From an uncultured Prevotella sp. (GTDB taxonomy: Bacteria > Bacteroidota > Bacteroidia > Bacteroidales > Bacteroidaceae): a stretch of DNA of 64,000 bases. The stretch lies in the NCBI GenBank assembly GCA_902495455.1, contig CABUXJ010000004.1, positions 1 to 64,000 of the forward strand, in the 5' to 3' direction. Below are positions 59,087-64,000 of the stretch, piece after piece (the first letter of the stretch is position 1; each line of letters begins with the position of its first letter). Position numbers and translations under genes: made by a program. The notes under the pieces were generated by a model. The model had not been told where the DNA came from and did no database searches. It worked only from the letters and a program-made list of their open reading frames with translations.

Positions 59087-59605
59087 ATGAGATTTTTGGG
59101 CAACATAGAGGCCAAGACCGACTCCAAGGGCAGAGCGTTTCTGCCGGCAGTCATGCGCAAGGTGCTTCAGAGCGCCGGCGAGGAGCGGCTTGTCATGCGG
59201 CGGGACGTCTTTCAGTCCTGTCTCGTTCTCTATCCCGAGAGCGTGTGGAACGAACAGATGGACACGCTTCGCCGCCGTCTGAGCCGGTGGAACCGTGAGC
59301 ATCAGGACCTCTATCGCCGCTTTGTGGCCGAGGCCGAGACGATCACCCTCGACGCGAACGGGCGTTTTCTCATTCCCCGTCGCTGTCAGCAGCAGGCCGC
59401 CATCGGCCAGGACATACGTTTTGTCGGCATGGGTGACACCATCGAGATATGGGCTGCCGGTGCAGCTGATGAGGCTCTCGAGCAGACTCCGACACTCGGT
59501 GCCGCGCTCGAACGGCTGATGAGCAGCCAAAGCCCCCTCAATCCCCCAATGGGGGACTTAGGGATGACGCAGTCTTCATGTTTTGATGACGGCGTGACGG
59601 AATGA
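59087..59605 (+). CDS. mraZ: Transcriptional regulator MraZ
   Basis: 172 residues from MRFLGNIEAKTDSKGRAFLP; the longer frame to 59009 crosses the promoter. Two AbrB-like halves: the first with KTDSKGRAFLPAVMRK, the second with ITLDANGRFLIPRRC. Normal MraZ is about 145-155 residues; the last 25 residues here (SSQSPLNPPMGDLGM onward) come from a palindromic repeat, so the tail is unusual. Binds the promoter of the dcw cluster as a ring. Confidence 0.93.
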   Translation: MRFLGNIEAKTDSKGRAFLPAVMRKVLQSAGEERLVMRRDVFQSCLVLYPESVWNEQMDTLRRRLSRWNREHQDLYRRFVAEAETITLDANGRFLIPRRCQQQAAIGQDIRFVGMGDTIEIWAAGAADEALEQTPTLGAALERLMSSQSPLNPPMGDLGMTQSSCFDDGVTE

Positions 59606-59652
59606 TTGAGGGTAGGGGGAAAGAAAGACGATAAGATTATCATGAAGACATT

Positions 59653-60822
59653 ATGGTGACAACTGCAAATACATATCATGTGCCCGTGCTCCTCCGCGAG
59701 AGCGTCGACGGACTGGCTGTCAGACCCGGCGGCGTCTATGTCGACGTGACGTTCGGCGGCGGCGGTCACAGTCGCGAGATACTGTCAAGACTCAGCGGCG
59801 GCGGACGACTCTACAGTTTCGACCAGGATGCCGACGCGGAGAAGAATATAGGGGGGCCTCTCCCCGGCCCTCCCCAAGGGGAGGGTGCCTACGAGGTGAA
59901 AAGTTCAATCACGAGGAGTACTCTTCGAGGAGTGAGGAGTGAGGAGCGAGGAGTGAGAAGTGCTCTTTGTGAAGTGAGGAGTGGGGAGTATTCTTCGAGG
60001 AGTGAGGAGTGTGAAGTGAGGAGTGAGAATAGCGACAGCCCTTCCTCCTGTATCAACCCTTCATCCCCCCTTGGGGGGACAGAGGGGGGCCGACCCTCTT
60101 TCACCTTCGTCCGCAGCAACTTCCGCTACCTGAAGAACTGGATGCGCTACCACGGCGAGGACCACATCGACGGCCTCTTGGCCGACCTCGGCGTCTCCAG
60201 CCACCATCTCGACGACGAGACACGCGGTTTCTCCTTCCGCTTTGACGCTCCGTTGGACATGCGCATGAACCGTCGGGGAGGACTCTCTGCCGCCGATGTC
60301 GTCAATGACTACGACGAGCAGCGGCTTGCCGACATCATCTATCTCTATGGCGAACTCCGTCAGGCCCGCCGGCTGGCTGCCGCCATCGTGGCCGCACGCT
60401 CGCAGCGCCGCATCGAGACCACGGCCGACCTGCTCGCCGTCATTGATCCGCTGATGCGCCGCGACCGCGAGAAGAAGGACACCGCGCGACTGTTTCAGGC
60501 TCTGCGCATCGAGGTCAACCACGAGATGGACGCCTTGCGCGAAATGCTTTCCTCGGCCGTAGACCTGCTCGCCCCCGGCGGACGGCTGTCCGTCATCACA
60601 TACCACTCGCTCGAAGACCGCATCGTCAAGAACTTCATCAAGACCGGCAATGCCGAAGGACGGCTCACGCAGGATTTCTTCGGACGCACGGACGCTCCGT
60701 TGAGAGCAGTCAACACGAAGGTGATTGTGCCGACGGACGACGAGCAGGAGCGTAACCCGCGCAGCCGCAGTGCCAAGTTGCGCGTGGCCGAGAAACTGCC
60801 CTGTGCGGGAGCGGAAGACTGA
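59653..60822 (+). CDS. rsmH: 16S rRNA (cytosine1402-N4)-methyltransferase RsmH, with insertion
   Basis: 389 residues against a usual length of about 300-315. SAM-binding start HVPVLLRESVDGL, VDVTFGGGGHSREIL and FDQDADAEKNI, then an insert of about 82 residues (59851-60098), then the normal sequence resumes at FTFVRSNFRYL and DGLLADLGVSSHHLDD. Later parts ALRIEVNHEMDALREML and VITYHSLEDRIVKNF are intact. The insert keeps the frame and has no stop. It falls after the SAM-binding strands in a loop that varies in length in the family, so activity may survive. Second gene of the dcw cluster. Confidence 0.93.
   Translation: MVTTANTYHVPVLLRESVDGLAVRPGGVYVDVTFGGGGHSREILSRLSGGGRLYSFDQDADAEKNIGGPLPGPPQGEGAYEVKSSITRSTLRGVRSEERGVRSALCEVRSGEYSSRSEECEVRSENSDSPSSCINPSSPLGGTEGGRPSFTFVRSNFRYLKNWMRYHGEDHIDGLLADLGVSSHHLDDETRGFSFRFDAPLDMRMNRRGGLSAADVVNDYDEQRLADIIYLYGELRQARRLAAAIVAARSQRRIETTADLLAVIDPLMRRDREKKDTARLFQALRIEVNHEMDALREMLSSAVDLLAPGGRLSVITYHSLEDRIVKNFIKTGNAEGRLTQDFFGRTDAPLRAVNTKVIVPTDDEQERNPRSRSAKLRVAEKLPCAGAED
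59851..60098. repeat. Palindromic and tandem repeat DNA inside rsmH
   Basis: Starts with the palindrome copy (59864-59900 identical to 47701-47737), continues with imperfect repeats of GAGGAGTGA and GAAGTGAGG, and ends with CCCCCCTTGGGGGG (60064-60077). About 248 bases, in frame with rsmH. Confidence 0.85.
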
Positions 60823-60881
60823 CAGCCGCGACGTGTGACGGCGACTGTCGGACGACAACAATAAAACGACGAATAGAAACA

Positions 60882-61424
60882 ATGACATCAGAAACCTCAG
60901 ACATAAAGACCACGACGGCGGAAATCCCCGTGACGGATGGCGGCGCAACGGCTGCCACCGAACCGGACGGACGCGGACAGAACGCCGCCAAGCCGGCAAC
61001 AGCCGACGACGGCCGAGCAACGGAGGCACCGCAGCAGGACCATCCGACAGCGCTCGAACGACTGAAGAGCAGCGTCAGCGAGGACGACCCGAAGCCGTCG
61101 CCGACCCTTACGCTCGGCAAAATCATCGGTGGCGACATCTTCAGCAACGACTTCGTGAGACGGCAGATATGGCTATTTCTGCTCATCATGGCGTTCACGA
61201 TACTCTATGTCGCGTTCAGATACCAGTGTCAGCAGGACATGATCACCATCGACAAGCTGGAGACGGACCTCAAGGACGCCAAATACAGAGCGCTGTCCAG
61301 TTCGTCGACGCTCACCGAGCGGTGTCGCGAGAGCCATGTACTCGAACTGCTGAAGGCCAACAACGACAGTCTCCTGCACATTGCGGAGCAGCCGCCGTTT
61401 ATCATAGAAGTGCCTGAGGAATGA
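60882..61424 (+). CDS. ftsL: FtsL-like cell division protein
   Basis: 180 residues. Disordered acidic N-terminal 90 residues, one transmembrane helix (RQIWLFLLIMAFTILYVAFR, about 98-117), then a short periplasmic coiled coil (ITIDKLETDLKDAKYRALSS). This topology and the position between rsmH and ftsI identify it as FtsL, which recruits FtsW/FtsI with FtsB. The cytoplasmic part is longer than in E. coli, as usual in Bacteroidetes. Sequence similarity itself is weak. Confidence 0.85.
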   Translation: MTSETSDIKTTTAEIPVTDGGATAATEPDGRGQNAAKPATADDGRATEAPQQDHPTALERLKSSVSEDDPKPSPTLTLGKIIGGDIFSNDFVRRQIWLFLLIMAFTILYVAFRYQCQQDMITIDKLETDLKDAKYRALSSSSTLTERCRESHVLELLKANNDSLLHIAEQPPFIIEVPEE

Positions 61425-61452
61425 TTGCAACAACGTTATTTCTGCAAGAGAG

Positions 61453-63603
61453 ATGAGCAAGTTTGACAATGACAAGGTGATGCCACGCTATTTTGTCATA
61501 GCCGTGGTGCTGACCCTGATGGGGGTGGCCGTGCTCGGTAAGGCGATATACATCATGACGGCCAAGAAGTCCTATTGGATGGAAGTGGCCGCGAGACAGA
61601 AGAGCGACAGCGTGAGCGTCAAGCCCAACCGCGGCAACATACTCAGCTGCGACGGACAGCTCATGGCCAGCAGTTTGCCCGAATACCGCATATACATGGA
61701 CTTCATGGCCGGCGGAGAGGAGAATGACTCCATCTGGCGGGAGAAGATAGACTCCATCTGCGAGGGATTGCATAACATCTTCCCACAGAAGACGGCGGCC
61801 GAATTTAAGGAACACTTAGAGAAAGGACACAAGAAGATGAGCCGCAACTGGCCCATCTGGAAGCGTCGCATCGACTACAACACGTTCAAGGAAGTGCAGC
61901 AGTTGCCCGTCTTCCGTATGTCAAAATACAAAGGAGGATTCCACTGGGAGGAGTTCAACGCCCGCCGGCGCCCCTTCGGTTCGCTGGCTCAACGCACGGT
62001 CGGCGACATGTTCGGCGCGAAAGATACGGCGCGGTTTGGACTCGAGTTGTCCTACGACTCCATACTGCGAGGCAAGAACGGACTCATACACCGCCGGAAG
62101 ATACGCAACAAGTTCATGGGCATCCCTGTCATGCCGCCGGATGACGGTGCCGACATCGTCACGACGATAGATGTCGGTATGCAGGACTTGGCCGAACGCG
62201 CACTCATCGACGAGCTGAAGGAAGTCAACGGAGACGTCGGCGTGGTCATCCTCATGGAGGTGGAGACGGGAGACGTCAAGGCCATCGTCAACATGGTGAA
62301 GTGTGGCGACGGCCAATACAGGGAGATCATGAACAAGGCTATCAGCCACCGCTGCGAGCCCGGTTCGGTATTCAAGGTCGCCTCGTTCCTCGTCGCGCTT
62401 GACGACGCCGTGGCCGACACGAGTTTCGTCATCCACACCGGCAGCGGCGTCATGCCGATGCACGGACGCGACATGAAGGACCACAACTGGCGGCGCGGCG
62501 GCTATCAGGACATCAACATGGCCCGGGCACTCGAGGTCAGCAGCAACATCGGTGTCAGCTACGTGATAGACAAATTCTACGGTTCCAATCCGGAGAAGTA
62601 TGTTGACGGACTCTATCGCGTCGGCATCGGCGAAGACCTCCGGCTCCCGCTGGTCGGTTATGCTCCGCCGCTCATCCGCCGCCCGCACAAGAACAAGCGC
62701 GGACAGTATGACAACTGGAGCAAGACGGCCCTGCCCTGGATGAGCATCGGATATGAAACGCAGATAGCACCCATCAACACGGTGACATTCTACAACGCCA
62801 TCGCCAACAACGGACGCATGATGCGGCCGCGGTTTGTCAAGCGCGTGGTTAAGAACGGCGAGACGGTCATGGAGTTTGAACCGCAGGTGATCAAGGAGCA
62901 GATAGCTCGCCCGCAGGCCGTCAAGACCATGCAGACCATACTCGAACATGTCGTCAGCCAGGGTTTGGGACGCAAGGCAGGGTCCAAGATGTTTAAGGTG
63001 GCGGGCAAGACCGGCACGGCCCAGGTGTCCAAAGGCAAGGCCGGATATAAGTCCGGCACCGTCGACTACTGGTTGAGTTTTGCCGGCTATTTTCCCGCTG
63101 ACAAACCACGTTACAGCTGTATCGTTTGCATCCAGAAGTCGGGACTGCCCGCTTCGGGTGGAGGTATGAGCGGCGTGGTGTTCCATCACATCGCAGAGGG
63201 AGTCATGTCGCGTGACCTCAAACTCAGTGTTGACAACGCACGGGACACCTTGTCGGTCCTGATACCCGACGTGAAGAGCGGCAACGTCATGGCAGCCGAC
63301 TATGTCCTCGGACGTCTCGACGTCAAGACGGAAGCACCGTGGAGCGGCACTTATGCCTACGGCAACCCCGTGTGGGGACGTGCCGCCAGTCGTCGTGACG
63401 AGGTGGCGCTCACCCGCAGTGCGACTGTCAAGCCCGGTGTCACGCCCGATGTGACGGGCATGGGAGCACGCGATGCCGTCTACATGTTGGAGAGCCGCGG
63501 ACTGAAAGTGCGTCTCCACGGCCGGGGCCGCGTCAAGTCGCAGAGCATCCCCGCCGGCCGGACCATCGTCCGTGGGGCCGAATGTGTGCTGACGTTGGAG
63601 TGA
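61453..63603 (+). CDS. ftsI: Division-specific transpeptidase (PBP3/FtsI) with PASTA domain
   Basis: 716 residues. Membrane anchor VIAVVLTLMGVAVLGKAIYI (about 15-35), then the dimerisation domain with VKPNRGNILSCDGQLMASSL. Transpeptidase motifs are Ser305-x-x-Lys in EPGSVFKV, SSN (363-365) and KTG (519-521). The C-terminal 60 residues are a PASTA domain (PDVTGMGARDAVYMLESRG). Class B penicillin-binding protein that crosslinks septal peptidoglycan. Begins 28 bases after ftsL. Confidence 0.96.
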   Translation: MSKFDNDKVMPRYFVIAVVLTLMGVAVLGKAIYIMTAKKSYWMEVAARQKSDSVSVKPNRGNILSCDGQLMASSLPEYRIYMDFMAGGEENDSIWREKIDSICEGLHNIFPQKTAAEFKEHLEKGHKKMSRNWPIWKRRIDYNTFKEVQQLPVFRMSKYKGGFHWEEFNARRRPFGSLAQRTVGDMFGAKDTARFGLELSYDSILRGKNGLIHRRKIRNKFMGIPVMPPDDGADIVTTIDVGMQDLAERALIDELKEVNGDVGVVILMEVETGDVKAIVNMVKCGDGQYREIMNKAISHRCEPGSVFKVASFLVALDDAVADTSFVIHTGSGVMPMHGRDMKDHNWRRGGYQDINMARALEVSSNIGVSYVIDKFYGSNPEKYVDGLYRVGIGEDLRLPLVGYAPPLIRRPHKNKRGQYDNWSKTALPWMSIGYETQIAPINTVTFYNAIANNGRMMRPRFVKRVVKNGETVMEFEPQVIKEQIARPQAVKTMQTILEHVVSQGLGRKAGSKMFKVAGKTGTAQVSKGKAGYKSGTVDYWLSFAGYFPADKPRYSCIVCIQKSGLPASGGGMSGVVFHHIAEGVMSRDLKLSVDNARDTLSVLIPDVKSGNVMAADYVLGRLDVKTEAPWSGTYAYGNPVWGRAASRRDEVALTRSATVKPGVTPDVTGMGARDAVYMLESRGLKVRLHGRGRVKSQSIPAGRTIVRGAECVLTLE

Positions 63604-63665
63604 CGCGGCCGCTAAGAGGAAAAATGGAGACTGAAGAGAACTGACAGTAATGGAATTGCCAATCA

Positions 63666-63712
63666 TTCCCATAGACCCTCATTACTCTCATAGACTCCCA
63701 TTACTCCCATAA
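63666..63712. repeat. Short tandem repeat before murE
   Basis: CCCATAGACCCTCATTACTC and a near copy of about 19-20 bases, with a partial third. Lies in the 139-base gap between ftsI and murE. Confidence 0.6.
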
Positions 63713-63742
63713 AAGAAGAAAGAAACCATCAAAACAATAACA

Positions 63743-64000
63743 ATGAAACTAAGCGAGTTGCTCAAAAACGTAAAGCCTCTCAGCATCAAAGGCGATGCCG
63801 AGGTTGAAATCACAGGAGTGAACATCGACTCCAGACGCATTGCGTCAGGACATCTTTTCGTTGCCATCAAGGGCACTCAGACAGACGGCCACGCCTATAT
63901 CGGCAAGGCCGAAGAACTCGGCGCGGCCGCAGTGCTGTGTGAGGAGATGCCCGTGGAGCCGAAAGAGGGCGTGACCTACGTCACGGTGGCATCCACCGAG
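63743..64000 (+). CDS. murE: UDP-MurNAc-tripeptide synthetase MurE, 5' part
   Basis: The first 86 codons; the gene runs off the window. MKLSELLKNVKPLSIKGDAE start and ITGVNIDSRRIASGHLFVAI, KGTQTDGHAYIGKAEELGAA are the N-terminal UMP-binding domain of MurE. It adds the third amino acid (meso-diaminopimelate in most Bacteroidales) to UDP-MurNAc-dipeptide. Follows ftsI as in the standard dcw order. Confidence 0.93.
   Translation, partial: MKLSELLKNVKPLSIKGDAEVEITGVNIDSRRIASGHLFVAIKGTQTDGHAYIGKAEELGAAAVLCEEMPVEPKEGVTYVTVASTE

Noticed and set aside
60061..61029. 322-aa open frame on the minus strand
   Set aside because: Antisense of rsmH and ftsL; low-complexity translation.
61921..63672. 583-aa open frame on the minus strand
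   Set aside because: Antisense shadow of ftsI in a GC-rich gene with few stops; the plus-strand gene has all catalytic motifs.

Overview
The window comes from a Bacteroidales chromosome (Bacteroides, Prevotella or Muribaculaceae-like; genus not determinable by reading). Evidence: promoters of the TTTG / N19-20 / TAnnTTTG type, general lack of Shine-Dalgarno sequences, a DUF3467 gene near rpsL, BspA-type leucine-rich repeats, a GH3 enzyme with an inserted CBM-like domain, glycine-lipid acyltransferases (GlsB/GlsA type), and the Bacteroidetes order of the ribosomal super-operon.

Layout. (1) 1-5222: right end of a prophage (tape measure protein, a tail protein, convergent tyrosine recombinase) lying against the 3' end of tRNA-Pro(CGG). 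(2) 5223-5495: two back-to-back tRNA genes, tRNA-Pro (-) and tRNA-Phe(GAA) (+), each with a mobile element on its 3' side. (3) 5478-22133: an AT-rich genomic island in tRNA-Phe. It has 19-bp end repeats (18/19 identical), similar putative integrase arm sites at both ends, a Bacteroides-type integrase broken by one in-frame stop, two excisionase-like HTH genes, a structured non-coding stretch and a decayed ATPase gene. Its main cargo is a defence operon: HTH regulator, 43-aa ORF, cytosine-C5 methylase, MutL/MORC-like ATPase, Z1 helicase-like protein, DUF4420 PD-(D/E)XK nuclease, AIPR protein and a 108-aa protein. A RhuM gene and a PIN-like gene follow. This matches the described Mza-type gene set plus extra small genes.

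(4) 22.3-44.15 kb: DUF3467, a BACON-domain lipoprotein, then the str-S10-spc-alpha series from rpsL to rplQ with secY, map, infA and rpoA, nearly all co-directional and closely packed, closed by a strong terminator. (5) 44.2-59.0 kb: accessory chromosome: nitroreductase, BspA-like LRR protein, two small DUF3791-like genes, GH3 glycosidase, membrane-anchored AraC regulator, small membrane protein, tRNA-Asn, S41 protease, GlsB and GlsA. Intergenic regions here are full of dispersed repeats: a CCCTCCCC/GGGGAGGG palindrome family, 22-bp-period GC-rich arrays, and very long hairpins. (6) 59.0-64.0 kb: start of the dcw division/cell-wall cluster, mraZ-rsmH-ftsL-ftsI-murE (murE runs off the window).

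Most notable: the defence operon with its additional small genes; the paired tRNA integration hub; and a palindromic repeat with low-complexity sequence inserted in frame (about 82 codons) inside the essential rsmH gene.
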